Positions 1-9,829 are shown, counted from the stretch's first letter. The stretch: 64,000 nucleotides of DNA from Halobaculum sp. MBLA0143 (GCF_041361465.1 NZ_JBGKAC010000002.1:434001-498000), one strand, 5' to 3'. A program made the numbers and translations. Notes: generated from the sequence alone by a model not told the origin.

Positions 1-839
1 GAGAACAGCTCCTCGACGGGTGCCGTCTCGACGATCTCGCCGAGGTACATCACCGCGACCCGGTCGGCGACCTGGCGGACGACCGACAGGTCGTGGGTGA
101 CGAACAGGATCGACAGTCCGAGGTCCGCCTGTAGCTCCTGGAGGAGGTTGAGGATCTGCGCCTGGACGGAGACGTCCAGCGCCGAGACGGGCTCGTCGGC
201 GACGATCAGCTCCGGGTCGACCGACAGCGCGCGGGCGATCCCGACGCGCTGTTGTTGGCCGCCGGAGAACTGTCCGGGGTACCGCGACGTGTGTTCCGGC
301 TCGAGTCCGACGCGATCGAGGAGTTCCTCCGCCCGCCGTCGGCGGTCGGCCGCGGAGTCGCCGATGTCGTGGACGGCCATCGGGGCCGTGACGATCTCGC
401 CGACGGTCTGGCGAGGGTTCAGCGACGCGAGCGGGTCCTGGAACACCATCTGGAGCTTCCGTCGGTACGGTCGCATCGACCTGTCGTCGAGTCCGGTGAC
501 GTCCTCGCCACGGTACCGGATCGTCCCGTCTGTCGGCGTCTCGAGGTTCAACAGCGTCTTGCCGAGCGTCGACTTCCCGCAGCCGGACTCGCCGACGACG
601 GCGAGCGTCTCCCCCTCCCAGACCGTCAGGTCCACGCCGTCGACGGCCCGGACCGTCCCGCCGGCCCCGAGGAGCCTGTCGACGATCCCGTCCGACTGGT
701 CGAAGTGCTTCCGCAGGCTCTCCGCGGCCAGCACGGGGTCGCCGCTGGCGTCCGACGAGTCGGCAGTCTCGGACACCGTCTCCCGGCCCGCGTCGTCTCC
801 CGTCGGCCGCCGGTCGCGTTCGGGCGTGTCGGAGCTCAC
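1..839 (-). CDS. Peptide-type ABC importer ATPase (OppF/DppF-like), partial
   Basis: Second ATPase of an oligopeptide/dipeptide-type importer, powering uptake at the cytoplasmic face. The frame reads leftward from a GTG at 839 and is still open at base 1, so the C-terminus lies outside the window. Seen: Walker [10 protein letters not shown] at about residues 83-91, Q-loop in MVFQDP, signature FSGGQQQR, Walker [13 protein letters not shown] and the switch-histidine segment FVTHDLS. An unusually polar N-terminal extension of about 35 residues precedes the ABC domain. The GTG overlaps the TGA of the preceding ATPase gene in a GTGA junction, which implies translational coupling. OppF-type proteins pair with an OppD-type protein, which is the upstream neighbour. 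The transported substrate cannot be read from the sequence. Confidence 0.93.
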   Translation of the reverse strand, partial: MSSDTPERDRRPTGDDAGRETVSETADSSDASGDPVLAAESLRKHFDQSDGIVDRLLGAGGTVRAVDGVDLTVWEGETLAVVGESGCGKSTLGKTLLNLETPTDGTIRYRGEDVTGLDDRSMRPYRRKLQMVFQDPLASLNPRQTVGEIVTAPMAVHDIGDSAADRRRRAEELLDRVGLEPEHTSRYPGQFSGGQQQRVGIARALSVDPELIVADEPVSALDVSVQAQILNLLQELQADLGLSILFVTHDLSVVRQVADRVAVMYLGEIVETAPVEELF

Positions 840-1909
840 GGGAGATCACTCTCCCCCCGGCGCAGACACGCCGCCTCGTGGTCGTCCGTCTCTCCCACCG
901 ACCGGAACGACGGGTCGACCTCGAAACAGTCGCGCTCCGCCTCCGGACACCGCGGCGCGAAGTGGCACGCGTACGGCACGTCGATCAGGTCCGGCACGTT
1001 CCCTTCGATCGGTCGGAGCTCCCGGTCCGGGTCGTCGATCTGTGGCGTGCTGGCGATGAGTCCCTGCGTGTACGGGTGCTGTGGGTTGTCGAACAGCTCG
1101 CGCGTCTCGGCACGCTCTACGATCTCGCCGGCGTACATCACGTTCACCCGGTCGCACGTCTCCGCGACGACGGCGAGGTCGTGGGTGATCAGCAGGATCG
1201 ACGTGTCGAAGACGTCCTTCAGCCCCTCTAGCTCCTCCAGTATCTGCGCCTGCGTGGTCACGTCGAGCGCGGTCGTCGGCTCGTCGGCGACGAGCAGGTC
1301 CGGTTCGCACGACAGCGCCATGGCGATCATCGCGCGCTGTCGCATCCCGCCGGAGAACTCGTGTGGGTAGTCCACCGCCCGCGCGTCGGGCTCGGGGATC
1401 TCGACGGCCTCCAGCATCTCGACGGCACGACGCCACGCCTCGCCGTTCTTCGCGGCGCCGACCAGCTTGCGCTTCAGCTCTGCCGGCAGCGAGACCGACT
1501 CGCCGACATCCTGGTGGAGTCGGACGGACTCGGCGATCTGCTCCCCGACGGTGAGCGTCGGGTTCAGGCTGCTCATCGGGTCCTGGAACACCATCGAGAG
1601 CCGGCCACCGCGGAGCTGTTGGCGGCGGCCTGCGGACATCTCCGACAGTGACTCGCCTCGGAACCGGATCTCGCCGTCGACTACCTCTCCCGGTTCCTCG
1701 ACGATCCCGGCCACGCTCTCGGCGAGCACCGACTTCCCGGAGCCGGACTCCCCGACGAGTCCGACGATCTCGCCCGCTTCGATCGTGAGGTCGACTCCGT
1801 CGACGGCGGTCACGGTCCCCCGCTCGGTCGGGAACTCGGTCCGGAGGTTCTCGACGTCGAGGACGGTGTCGCTCGTCCGTCCGTCGTCGGCAGCGTCCGT
1901 GGTCCCCAC
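836..1909 (-). CDS. Peptide-type ABC importer ATPase (OppD/DppD-like)
   Basis: First ATPase of the importer, 357 residues, a normal OppD length. Seen: Walker A GESGSGKS near residues 53-60, [10 protein letters not shown]-loop, signature FSGGMRQR, Walker [13 protein letters not shown] and [10 protein letters not shown]. The C-terminal region carries the oligopeptide-transporter extension with [14 protein letters not shown], whose cysteines resemble the iron-sulfur or zinc-like motif usual in this subfamily. The GTG start lies one base after the stop of the permease gene, and the 3' end overlaps the next ATPase gene, so this is the fourth gene of a tightly packed five-gene operon. OppD and OppF form the heterodimeric motor; the specificity (dipeptide, oligopeptide, or another small ligand) is not determined here. 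Confidence 0.95.
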   Translation of the reverse strand: MGTTDAADDGRTSDTVLDVENLRTEFPTERGTVTAVDGVDLTIEAGEIVGLVGESGSGKSVLAESVAGIVEEPGEVVDGEIRFRGESLSEMSAGRRQQLRGGRLSMVFQDPMSSLNPTLTVGEQIAESVRLHQDVGESVSLPAELKRKLVGAAKNGEAWRRAVEMLEAVEIPEPDARAVDYPHEFSGGMRQRAMIAMALSCEPDLLVADEPTTALDVTTQAQILEELEGLKDVFDTSILLITHDLAVVAETCDRVNVMYAGEIVERAETRELFDNPQHPYTQGLIASTPQIDDPDRELRPIEGNVPDLIDVPYACHFAPRCPEAERDCFEVDPSFRSVGETDDHEAACLRRGESDLP

Positions 1910-1910
1910 G

Positions 1911-2996
1911 TCAGTTCACCTCACGTTCGGAGATGTCGAACGCGTCGCGCAGTCCGTCACCGACGGTGTTGAACGCGAGGACGGTGAGCATGATCGCCAG
2001 CCCGGGCATCACGGAGATCCACCAGGCCTGCGAGATGAACTGCCGACCGTCGGAGATGAGCAGCCCCCAGGTCGGGGTCGTCGGCTTCACACCGAGGCCC
2101 AGGAACGAGAGACCCGCCTCGGCGAGGATGGCCAGCGGGATCATCAGCGTCGCCTGGACGATCAGCGGTGCCACGGCGTTCGGGAGCATCTCCCTGAACA
2201 TGATCCGGGCGTCGCTCATCCCGACCGCACGCGCGGCGACGATGTACTCCTCCTCCCGGATCGAAAGCACCTCGCCGCGGATGATCCGCGCGAAGTCGTC
2301 GATGAACGCGATCCCGATGGCGAGAACGACGTTCACCAGCCCGAGCCCGCCCAGGACGGCGATGATCCCGACGCCGAGGATGATCTCCGGGAAGGCCCAC
2401 TGGAAGTCGACGTACCGCATGATGACGCTGTCGACCCACCCGCCGTAGAACCCGGCGAGCATCCCGAGTGTCGTCCCGACGACGAACGCGAGTGCGACGG
2501 TGGCGAGAGCGACGAGCAACGACACCCGGGCGCCGTAGACGATCCGCGTCAGCATGTCGTGTCCGAACGAGTCCGTGCCCAAGTAGTGGGTCGCCGTCTC
2601 CACCTGTCCGTCGTCGTCGAAGTCGCCGGTCGACTCGCTCATCGGCTCTTTCATGAACCCGAACGTCTGCTCGGGTCCGTACGGCGCGACGAACGGCGCG
2701 AACACGGAGACGAGGACGAGCGAGGTGACCACGACCGCCCCCGCGAGCGCGAGCTTGTTGCCGAGTAGGGCCGAGGCGATCCGCTCGCCGACCGAGTCGT
2801 GCTCGGTGACTGCCGTCTCCGTCTCGTACTCCGGCGGGACCTCGCCGGCGCCGAACTCCCCGCGGTGCCGTGCGTACTCCGGGTGGTCGCCCGTCTCACC
2901 CCCGTCGGTTCCGACCGTCGTCTCGGACCCTCCGGCGGCCTCCGACGTCCGAGGGGCGTCGTCGGTCGCGTCTGCAGCCGGGTCGTCTCTCGTCAC
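1911..2996 (-). CDS. ABC importer permease (OppC/DppC-like)
   Basis: Inner-membrane permease of the peptide-type importer, 361 residues. A long acidic, disordered N-terminal segment (about 75 residues) precedes the first membrane helix, followed by the OppC N-terminal domain and a binding-protein-dependent transport domain. The EAA loop that docks with the ATPases is visible around DARIMFREMLPNAVAPL. The C-terminal part has GLSFLGLG, typical of the DppC group. The GTG start overlaps the TGA of the DppB-like permease in a GTGA junction. Together with its neighbours it forms the membrane channel. Confidence in the family is high; the substrate is unknown. Confidence 0.95.
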   Translation of the reverse strand: MTRDDPAADATDDAPRTSEAAGGSETTVGTDGGETGDHPEYARHRGEFGAGEVPPEYETETAVTEHDSVGERIASALLGNKLALAGAVVVTSLVLVSVFAPFVAPYGPEQTFGFMKEPMSESTGDFDDDGQVETATHYLGTDSFGHDMLTRIVYGARVSLLVALATVALAFVVGTTLGMLAGFYGGWVDSVIMRYVDFQWAFPEIILGVGIIAVLGGLGLVNVVLAIGIAFIDDFARIIRGEVLSIREEEYIVAARAVGMSDARIMFREMLPNAVAPLIVQATLMIPLAILAEAGLSFLGLGVKPTTPTWGLLISDGRQFISQAWWISVMPGLAIMLTVLAFNTVGDGLRDAFDISEREVN

Positions 2997-3949
2997 GATT
3001 CGTCACCTCCGTACCCCACCCGCGGGTCGATCGCGGTGTAGGTGATGTCGACGATCAGGTTCATGAACACGAAGATCCCGGAGACGAGCAGGATGGCCAC
3101 CTGCGTCACCGGGTAGTCGCGCTCGAGGATCGAGTTGACCAACAGCCGACCGACCCCCTTCACACCGAAGACGATCTCGACGGTGACGGTCCCGCCCAGC
3201 ACCAGCGCGAGCTGGATCCCGGCGATGGTGACGACCGGCATGAGCGCGTTCTGCAGCGCGTGCTTGTACAGCCGGACGGAGCTCCCGACACCCTTCGCCC
3301 GAGCCGTCCGCATGTACTGTGCGTTCAGCGTCTCGATCAGCGACGACCGCATCATCCGGGTGACGCCGGCGGCGTACGGGAGCCCGACGGCGACGCCGGG
3401 CAGCACGATACTCTCGAGCCACGGGAGGATCCCGTCGGACAGCGGGGTGTACCCAACCGTCGGGAACCACCCGAGCCAGACGCCGAAGACGATCGCCAGG
3501 AGGATCCCGACGAAGAACGCCGGCATCGAGACCCCCAGGAACGCGGCGACCGTCGCCGCGTAGTCGGCCGGCTCGTTGCGGCGTGTCGCGCCGACGACGC
3601 CCGCCGGGATCGCGACGAGCAGCCCCAGCGCGACGCCGAAGGCGGCGATCGACAGCGTCTTCGGGAACGCCTGCGCGACGAGGGTACCCACCTGCTCGCC
3701 CGAGGTGATGCTCGTGCCGAAGTCGCCGACCAACAGGTCAGTCATCCAGTCGGCGTACTGGACCGGGAGCGGCTGGTCGAGGCCGAGCTCCGTCGTGAGC
3801 GCCTCGACGGCCTCGGGGGTCGCCTCTTGGCCGAGCATCGCGCGGACGGGGCCACTCGGGACGGCACGCAGCCCGAAGAAGACCGTCGTCGCCACTAGCC
3901 ACATCACGAAGAGGGCGTGCCCGACACGCTTCGTCAGGTACCGCCACAT
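2993..3949 (-). CDS. ABC importer permease (OppB/DppB-like)
   Basis: The other membrane permease of the importer, 318 residues, the usual DppB length. The N-terminus MWRYLTKRVGHALFVMW is the classic DppB first helix, followed by the extracytoplasmic VGDFGTSITSGEQV segment and the transport domain. The EAA-type docking loop is around MRTARAKGVGSSVRLYKHAL. It starts with ATG three bases after the stop of the binding-protein gene and overlaps the following OppC-like gene by four bases. Gene order (binding protein, B, C, D, F) matches standard dipeptide operons, which supports joint expression. Confidence 0.95.
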   Translation of the reverse strand: MWRYLTKRVGHALFVMWLVATTVFFGLRAVPSGPVRAMLGQEATPEAVEALTTELGLDQPLPVQYADWMTDLLVGDFGTSITSGEQVGTLVAQAFPKTLSIAAFGVALGLLVAIPAGVVGATRRNEPADYAATVAAFLGVSMPAFFVGILLAIVFGVWLGWFPTVGYTPLSDGILPWLESIVLPGVAVGLPYAAGVTRMMRSSLIETLNAQYMRTARAKGVGSSVRLYKHALQNALMPVVTIAGIQLALVLGGTVTVEIVFGVKGVGRLLVNSILERDYPVTQVAILLVSGIFVFMNLIVDITYTAIDPRVGYGGDES

Positions 3950-3952
3950 GCG

Positions 3953-5590
3953 CTACTCCTGGAGGAAGACGCTGTGGAAGTTCCGGAGCCCGGGAGTGTG
4001 GGTGAACCCGCCGACCTCGCTGCGGATCCCCGCGACGTCGTCCTCGTGAGAGAGGTACGCGTGCGGCACGTCCTCGATGAGCTTGTCCTCGAGGTCGTGG
4101 AGGAGCTGCATCCGCTGCTCGCGGTCGGTCGTCCGGCGCTGCTCTGCGAGCATCTCGTGGACCTCCTCGCTCTGGTAGTTCACCCAGTTCCACACGCCCC
4201 CATCGTCCGGGAGCCGGTAGAAGTTCCACAGCCCCTGCTCTGGGTCCGGGTCGACGACGCTCCCGGAGACGGTCACGTCGTAGTCGAGATCCGCGTACCG
4301 GTCCCAGTACGTCGAGGACGTGACCTGGTCGATCTCCACGTCGAACCCCGCCTCGGTGAGCTGTTGTCTGATCGCCTTCGCCTGCCGGAGGTTCCCGGAG
4401 TTGGCCAGGATGGCGAAGCTGGCGCCGTCGGCGCCCCCGTCCTGGATGAGCTGCTTGCCCTCCTCCGGGGCGTACGCCTGGTCCTGTGGCTTGTCTTCCC
4501 GCCAGGCCCAATTGGTACCCTTCGAGATCACGCCGACATCGGCCAGTGCGTTGCCGAAGAACGCGGTCTCGACGAACCGCTCGCTGTCGATGCTCTTGGC
4601 GATCCCGCGTCTGACCTGCTTGGAGCCGAACGGCTCCCGGTTCTGGTTCATGGCGACACCCAGCCAGTTGATCCCGGGCGCTCTGCTGGCGGACGTGGAG
4701 CCGTCCTGATCGACCTGATCGAGGTTCTGGAGCGGCACCAGGTTGGTGAACTGGACGTCGCCGGCCCGCAGCGCGTTCACGAGCGACGCCGGCTCGCTGA
4801 TCGGCTGGACGTCGATCCCGTCGAGGTACGGGAGCTGCACGCCTTCCTCGTCCGTCTCGAAGTAGTCGTCGTGGGCGTCCAGCGTGATACTCGACCCGAC
4901 CTGGTGTTCGGTCACCTGGAACGGACCGGTTCCGACGGGCGTGACGGAGTACTGGTCGGCGCCCATCTCCTCGATGGCGTCCCGGCTCACGACGGTCGCG
5001 GCGCGACCCGGACCGCGAGTGAGGTACACGAGCAACACCGCGTTCGGCTCCGTCAGGTTCAGCCGGACCTCGTAGTCGCCCAACACCTCGACACCCCCCT
5101 CGTCGAGCGGCTGGAGTGTGCTCAGCTTCGGGGCTGCCGGCGCTTCCTCCTCGATCGTCCGGCGGATCGTGTACTCCACGTCCTCGGCCGAGAACTCGGC
5201 CCCGTTGTGGAACGTGACGTCGTCGCGGAGCTGGAACGTGTACTGCGTCCCGTCGTCGGAGACCGTCCAGTCTTCCGCGAGGTCGCCGACGATGCTCAGG
5301 TCGTCGTCCAGCGTCGTCAGCCCGTTGAACACGTTCGACGCCAGCTGGAAGTACTGCCCGACACTGATGTACGGCGGGTCGAGCTCCTCGATCGAGCCGG
5401 TGAACCACGCCGCTTGGAGCCGACCGCCGGTCTTGCTCTCCGGGCTCGGTGTGGACTCTCCCTCGGCTTCACTGTCGTCGGTCGACGTACCGGTCTCCCC
5501 AGAGCCACTGCCGCCACTGCCGCCGGCACAGCCCGCCAGACCGCCCATCCCGGCGGCTCCCAGGAGCCCGACGGCGGTCCGTCTGCTCAC
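3953..5590 (-). CDS. Peptide-type ABC importer substrate-binding lipoprotein
   Basis: Extracellular solute-binding protein family 5 (DppA/OppA type), 545 residues. The N-terminus has a twin-arginine motif SRRTAVGL, a hydrophobic stretch and a lipobox ending LAGCAG, so it is predicted to be exported folded through Tat and lipid-anchored outside the cell. A Ser/Gly/Glu/Asp-rich linker follows, typical of haloarchaeal lipoproteins. The mature part shows the family signature region EDWTVSDDGTQYTFQLRDDV. The GTG at 5590 places the RR motif directly at the N-terminus. The frame stays open upstream (ITADDNFDSEDLSGPR) but has no ATG or GTG there, so a non-standard upstream start is possible. First gene of the operon; it captures the ligand and delivers it to the permeases. 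Confidence 0.93.
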   Translation of the reverse strand: MSRRTAVGLLGAAGMGGLAGCAGGSGGSGSGETGTSTDDSEAEGESTPSPESKTGGRLQAAWFTGSIEELDPPYISVGQYFQLASNVFNGLTTLDDDLSIVGDLAEDWTVSDDGTQYTFQLRDDVTFHNGAEFSAEDVEYTIRRTIEEEAPAAPKLSTLQPLDEGGVEVLGDYEVRLNLTEPNAVLLVYLTRGPGRAATVVSRDAIEEMGADQYSVTPVGTGPFQVTEHQVGSSITLDAHDDYFETDEEGVQLPYLDGIDVQPISEPASLVNALRAGDVQFTNLVPLQNLDQVDQDGSTSASRAPGINWLGVAMNQNREPFGSKQVRRGIAKSIDSERFVETAFFGNALADVGVISKGTNWAWREDKPQDQAYAPEEGKQLIQDGGADGASFAILANSGNLRQAKAIRQQLTEAGFDVEIDQVTSSTYWDRYADLDYDVTVSGSVVDPDPEQGLWNFYRLPDDGGVWNWVNYQSEEVHEMLAEQRRTTDREQRMQLLHDLEDKLIEDVPHAYLSHEDDVAGIRSEVGGFTHTPGLRNFHSVFLQE

Positions 5591-5717
5591 CCGGGGTCCA
5601 CTCAGGTCCTCACTGTCGAAGTTGTCGTCCGCTGTTATGTCGTCTGTTACAACATACCACGCAGGGGTGAACCTTACACCAAATTATTTTGGGTTGGGCC
5701 CCATCGTCCCGACCACG
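5591..5717. promoter_or_regulatory. Divergent promoter region, importer operon / HTH_10 regulator
   Basis: A 127-base gap between two divergent genes, clearly more AT-rich than its surroundings. The run CAAATTATTTTG near 5682-5693 offers TATA-like elements in both directions. The tract TGTTATGTCGTCTGTTACAA (about 5635-5654) contains repeated TGTTA words and a short TATGT/ACATA inverted pair, a possible operator. The site is the natural place for the HTH_10 protein to act, but binding is inferred only from position. Confidence 0.45.
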
Positions 5718-6455
5718 GTGACTGGAGACGACACGAGCTCGGAGGAGCTCGACGAGACGCCGACACAGATGCGGCAGGCGACGCTCCGGGTCCGTCACCA
5801 CGGGGAACCGGAGTCGGACGTCTCGGCGGCGTTCCCGCGCGTGACGCTCCGATCGGTCTCGTCGATGACCGGCAGTGGGAGTCGACGGAAGCGGATCATC
5901 GAACTCAGTGGCGACCCGAGCAGAGTCGCGTCGTTCCTCGAGGAGTTCCGCCGGGCCGACCCGATTGTCTCTGCCGAGCCGTTGTCTCCGTTGTCGCGCA
6001 ACAGCGTGTACGTGGTCTTCGTCTACGACGTGACAGCGTGGGACAGCATCACGGAGTCGCTCACGGAGCTGGGGGTCCACTACAAGGCCGGGACGACGAT
6101 CAACGCCGGCTGGGAGCGCTGGGTGGTCTACCTGGAGGACCCAGAGGAGTTGTCGCGGGTGATGGACCACCTCCGGGCGGGAGGAAACGACGTGGAGCTG
6201 ATGTCGAACGTCGAGATGAGCGAGCTCTCGGCGCCCGACCAGCTGCACGCAGACCAGATACTCGGCGAGCTGACGACCCGTCAGCGCGACGCGCTCGTGG
6301 CCGCGATCGGTGTCGGTTACTACGAACACGACGGGGACGGCGCGATCACGGACGTCGCCGACGAGCTCGGCGTCGCGGAGACGACCGCGTGGGAACACCT
6401 CTCGCGTGCAGAGGGGAAGCTGATGCGACACATCGGACGCTACCTCAACCGGTGA
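5718..6455 (+). CDS. HTH_10 (Bat-like) transcriptional regulator
   Basis: Haloarchaeal regulator of the bacterio-opsin activator (HTH_10) family, 245 residues from the GTG at 5718, or 228 from the ATG at 5769; both starts are plausible. The N-terminal two thirds is the Bat-type sensor/coupling domain of unknown ligand. The C-terminus is a canonical HTH_10: LTTRQRDALVAAI, then YYEHDGDGAITDVADELG and a recognition region ETTAWEHLSRAEGKLMRHI. It is divergent from the importer operon and separated by only 127 bases, so it is a good candidate for its local regulator. Whether it activates or represses is unknown. Confidence 0.85.
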   Translation: MTGDDTSSEELDETPTQMRQATLRVRHHGEPESDVSAAFPRVTLRSVSSMTGSGSRRKRIIELSGDPSRVASFLEEFRRADPIVSAEPLSPLSRNSVYVVFVYDVTAWDSITESLTELGVHYKAGTTINAGWERWVVYLEDPEELSRVMDHLRAGGNDVELMSNVEMSELSAPDQLHADQILGELTTRQRDALVAAIGVGYYEHDGDGAITDVADELGVAETTAWEHLSRAEGKLMRHIGRYLNR

Positions 6456-6573
6456 CTCACTCCGGATTCGAGTCGTCGTGTGGTGTCACGGCTCCGGGTC
6501 GTGCCCGTCGCCCGTGCGCCGCACCGGCCCCTCTCGACGTAACTCTCCTACCTCCGCGGCACCACGTTCGACC

Positions 6574-6972
6574 GTGGGCGTCTCCATCCCGGCCGAGCCG
6601 ACGGTGTACGTCGAACGGCACGCCAGCGGCGCGAGCTGTGCCTGGGAGGCGGCCGGGCTCGAACAGTTCCTGACGGCCGTCGGTGACGCCGCGGGCGCTG
6701 CCGACCCGACGGTGACCGTCGACGCGCGGTCCGTCGCCGGTCGGCAGCCGCTCCCGGTCTCCGCCGTCGACCCGGCCGACACCACGTACGTCCGCTTCGA
6801 GCCGCCCGCTGGCTGGCGGCTAGCGTGGGAGCGCCGGACGACGCCCGTCGTCACCTTGGACGGTACCGTGTCGCCGAAGCGCTGCCGCCGACTCCACCGC
6901 GCGACGACCGCAGACGCAGCCTGGCCCCCGACAGCACAGACCCGTCTCGTGGAGCTGCTCGGCGAGGAGTGA
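6574..6972 (+). CDS. Hypothetical protein, 132 residues
   Basis: No family recognised. The frame has haloarchaeal coding character (acidic, Asp/Val-rich, GC-ending codons) from GTG 6574, starting VGVSIPAEPTVYVERHASG. An in-frame ORF runs further upstream to 6478, but that part is arginine- and proline-rich and looks like a shadow, so the later GTG is preferred. The C-terminal part (TPVVTLDGTVSPKRCRRL ... TRLVELLGEE) is compact with no membrane segment or export signal. A competing ORF on the other strand (6486-6980) has less protein-like composition. It follows the HTH_10 gene on the same strand but with no obvious functional link. Confidence 0.5.
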   Translation: MGVSIPAEPTVYVERHASGASCAWEAAGLEQFLTAVGDAAGAADPTVTVDARSVAGRQPLPVSAVDPADTTYVRFEPPAGWRLAWERRTTPVVTLDGTVSPKRCRRLHRATTADAAWPPTAQTRLVELLGEE

Positions 6973-7193
6973 CCCGTCACTCGTCGCGTGGTGTGCTCTC
7001 AGCACGACGACGAGCGCCCGGTGTACACGTTCGTCGTCGGCGAGAGTGGTGTTCGGGACGGAGTAGTCACGGGGGAGGTTGGACAGCGCCGTCGCCGAGC
7101 ACACGAGAGCACACTCGGAGGTCTTTGCGACGATCCGGACTCGACGACCGCGCGTCGACGGAGACGAGATCGGTCGAACTGGGGGTGACCCTG

Positions 7194-7840
7194 TCACTCC
7201 CAGACGGTGTCGTAGCCGGTCTCACGACACCGTCGGTCGTGAGGATTGCAGTCTCTCCCCTCCGGTCTACTCCCGGTCGGCGGGTCGTTCCCGGACGACA
7301 ATTTGCTCTGGTAGTCACCACTCCCGTCCAGCCAGGCACACTCTGGATCGGTCGATCGCCCGTTCCCGTGCTCCCCCACGGGGAACTGGCTGCAGTCTGT
7401 GAGGAACGCAGCCGGCAAACTGTGCTCGGTGCCTGGCCCGTCAACCGTGAGTGGGGTCGACGGCAGCGAACAGCGCCATCTCGCCGTCGCGTGGGGCAGG
7501 CGGTAGCGACGAGTTCTGGTCTTCCGTCCACGACCGTCGCCCGAACGCCGCCGGTCTCTCCGGCTCGAACACCGTCTGACACGAACCCCGGCCGTCCGTG
7601 AACACGAGCGAGACGGTGTGGACGCTGCCGGAGGCGTCGGTAGGTTCCGGGCGAGAGGTCGGTAGCGAAGAGAGCTCTGTATCGGACCACCCGGCACGAG
7701 AACGACTCCCGGCCAGAAGAGGGGCAGGCGTCGATGGACGACCTCGAGATCGATCTCGATGCGGCCACCCGGGCTGTCGTCGTCGGGACACAGGTCGGCG
7801 GTGCGAAGAACCCGGTTGTCGGGTCCGGATCCGTCGGTAA
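7194..7840 (-). pseudogene. Probable decayed gene, secreted-protein-like fragments
   Basis: No intact gene is visible between 6973 and 7876, but protein-like stretches appear on the minus strand in different frames. They include CPDDDSPGGRIEIDLEVVHR and LPLFWPGVVLVPGGP near 7700-7800, SVHTVSLVFTDGRGSCQTVF near 7560-7620, and LPAAFLTDCSQFPVGEHGNG then ECAWLDGSGDYQSKLSSGND ending at a TGA at 7194. The frames change between blocks, as expected of an old gene with indels. The interspersed cysteines and Gly/Asp-rich text resemble secreted or pilin-like proteins, but no family can be named. Confidence 0.3.
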
Positions 7841-7876
7841 GTGCTGAACGGCTGCTGCCCCAGTGGCCACCGCGGA

Positions 7877-9694
7877 TCAGTCGTCGGAGGTCCACCCGCG
7901 GGCGCGCTGCCGCAGTCCGTCGGGAACGACCGACGGCAACCGGTTCTCCCGGCCAGACTCCGTGCTGGTCGACGCCTGGGACGACTGTGGCTCCTCTGCC
8001 GGCTCGCTAGTCGACGCCGTCGTCTCTGTGGGCGTCGACGTGACGGGTCCTCTACCGGCACCGGACGTGGCGACGACGACCCTGACCCCAGTCTCGTAGC
8101 CCTCGTCGAGTCGGACCGTCCACCCGTGGAGCTGTGCCAACACCCGGACTTTCGGGAGTGCGAGTCCCGCACGACTGTTCGGGACGGCCGCGTCGAGGTC
8201 GAAGTAGTCGTCGGGGTTGGTCTCGTCGCCCACGGGGTCGCCGTCGTCGGTGAAGGTGACGGCGTCGCCGTCCACGCCGACCGCGAGCGAGTCCGCACCG
8301 TTCGCCGCCGCGAACTCGGCGGCGCTCGTCACCATGTGAACGAGCCGCGACCGACTCCCTTCGACTGTCTCGTCGGCCGCCACGAGCAACGACACGTCGG
8401 TATCTGTCGCCGTCCGTGCCTCGACCACCACGGACTCCAACGACAGTCGCGAGGTCCCGTCGAGTGTCGTCCCGTACTGTGTCAGCGAGACGAAGTCTTC
8501 GATGATATCGACAGCGCGGTCGCCGGCGTCGTTGACCGTCTCCAGCGCGTCCTCGGCACTGTCCGTGTCGCCGTCCGTGACAGCCCGTTCGGTCTCACGG
8601 ATCCACCCCTGGAGAATGTTCAGTTGATTCAACAGCTCGTGTCGTAGCCCCGCAGAGATGCTCTCCAACTGCTGATTGTGACGGTCGAGCTCGCGCCGTC
8701 GGCGCTCCGCTCCGGTGACATCTGTGAGGTGGATCACACGGCTGTCGCTGGGGCCGGCGTGTGAGGCCTGCGTCTCCGTCACCAGATAGTACCCCGCTCC
8801 CTCGCCGGCGTCTCGTTCGACGATCGCGGTCTCCGTGTCGAGTGCGGCTGCGATGTCCGGAAACGCTGCAGTCAGACTGTCACCACACCGCCGTCGAATC
8901 TCCGGATACACCACCTCTGCGTGGTCGTTGTAGTCTCTGAGTCGGTCGTTGGCGTCGAAGTACAACAACGGCTTCTGTGTCGTGTCCGACGCCTGCACCA
9001 CGAAGAAGCGGTCGCGGAAGACGAACAGCGCACCGACGGCGAACACCGCGACACCGATCGGCTCGTAGTTCATCTCGATGAACACGTCCGTCGTGTAGCC
9101 GAGCAGGTCTAGTCCGACCGGCGCGGCGGTCAACACGGACAGTCCAGCCAACGGTAGCGTGTCGTAGTCCGCCTCGGTGAACGCCTCGAACAGCATGAAG
9201 AAGCCGATACCGGCGGCGACGTAGGAGGCACCCGTGATCACCCAGTGGGAGACACCGTGTGTGGTCGCGTAGTGTGCGAACGGCTCCGTCGTCCAGGTGA
9301 TGTCGAAGTACGACCCGTGCAACGGGTTGGTCAGCTTCAGCCCGACGATCAGGAGGAACGAGACGACTGCGACCTGTCGCCAGACGCGGCTGCGGTGGAG
9401 CGTCCGACCGGTGAACGCAGAGGCGAAGTAGAGCCACGCGTAGATCGAACTGAGCCCGACGACGAGACTGGCGACGTAGCTCAGATACGCGACCTGGTAC
9501 GTCGGTGCGACCAGAAACAGCGTCTGGAGTAACGCCCACCCGCCGCTCCCCACGAGCAGTCCGAGCAACCCAGTTCGCGTCTCGGCGTCTTCCACGCGAA
9601 GTGCGCGGCCGGTCCCGACCGCGCAACCGACCGTGGCGAGGAGGTACACGAGGACGTACACACCGATGTTGTCGACGAGACTTATCATTGCCAT
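7877..9694 (-). CDS. 7TM sensor histidine kinase
   Basis: Membrane histidine kinase of about 605 residues, starting at ATG 9694 (alternative ATG 9688). Residues about 5-225 form seven hydrophobic helices of the 7TM type found on haloarchaeal kinases (MISLVDNIGVYVLVYLLATV onward). A PAS-like domain follows (FRDRFFVVQASDTTQKPLL to HLTDVTGAERRRREL). The kinase core has an H-box ISAGLRHELLNQLNILQGW with the phospho-accepting His, and an ATPase domain with VTFTDDGDPVG and a degenerate G-box SRAGLALPKVRVLAQLHGW. A Thr/Ser/Glu-rich tail ends the protein. A long open frame continues upstream to 10369, but that part belongs to a decayed transducer. No cognate response regulator is adjacent. Confidence 0.85.
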   Translation of the reverse strand: MAMISLVDNIGVYVLVYLLATVGCAVGTGRALRVEDAETRTGLLGLLVGSGGWALLQTLFLVAPTYQVAYLSYVASLVVGLSSIYAWLYFASAFTGRTLHRSRVWRQVAVVSFLLIVGLKLTNPLHGSYFDITWTTEPFAHYATTHGVSHWVITGASYVAAGIGFFMLFEAFTEADYDTLPLAGLSVLTAAPVGLDLLGYTTDVFIEMNYEPIGVAVFAVGALFVFRDRFFVVQASDTTQKPLLYFDANDRLRDYNDHAEVVYPEIRRRCGDSLTAAFPDIAAALDTETAIVERDAGEGAGYYLVTETQASHAGPSDSRVIHLTDVTGAERRRRELDRHNQQLESISAGLRHELLNQLNILQGWIRETERAVTDGDTDSAEDALETVNDAGDRAVDIIEDFVSLTQYGTTLDGTSRLSLESVVVEARTATDTDVSLLVAADETVEGSRSRLVHMVTSAAEFAAANGADSLAVGVDGDAVTFTDDGDPVGDETNPDDYFDLDAAVPNSRAGLALPKVRVLAQLHGWTVRLDEGYETGVRVVVATSGAGRGPVTSTPTETTASTSEPAEEPQSSQASTSTESGRENRLPSVVPDGLRQRARGWTSDD

Positions 9695-9710
9695 TATCAA
9701 GGGCCTGAAC

Positions 9711-9720
9711 CACATAAAAT
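9711..9720 (-). promoter_or_regulatory. Promoter TATA element of the 7TM kinase
   Basis: On the minus strand the motif ATTTTATGTG lies about 20 bases upstream of the kinase ATG at 9694, preceded by GTTTCGAGG, which resembles a BRE. The spacing predicts a transcript starting at or next to the ATG, i.e. leaderless. This promoter supports the internal start at 9694 rather than the long ORF from 10369. Confidence 0.6.
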
Positions 9721-9829
9721 CCTCGAAACGGGGTGTGCCGGCGACCCGGTAGAACTGCCGCTCGGACGGGTCGCCGAACACGAGTCCGTGTCGCTCTGCG
9801 AGACACTCGAGAGGGGAGTCGAGTCGACC

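Noticed and set aside
3917-6673. 918-residue plus-strand ORF over the binding-protein gene
   Set aside because: Shadow ORF antisense to the Tat lipoprotein and crossing into the HTH_10 gene in another frame; the lipoprotein signal and family motifs are decisive.
6486-6980. Minus-strand ORF opposite the 132-residue hypothetical
   Set aside because: Ser/Arg-rich and lacking the acidic character of genuine proteins here; the plus-strand frame is more protein-like.
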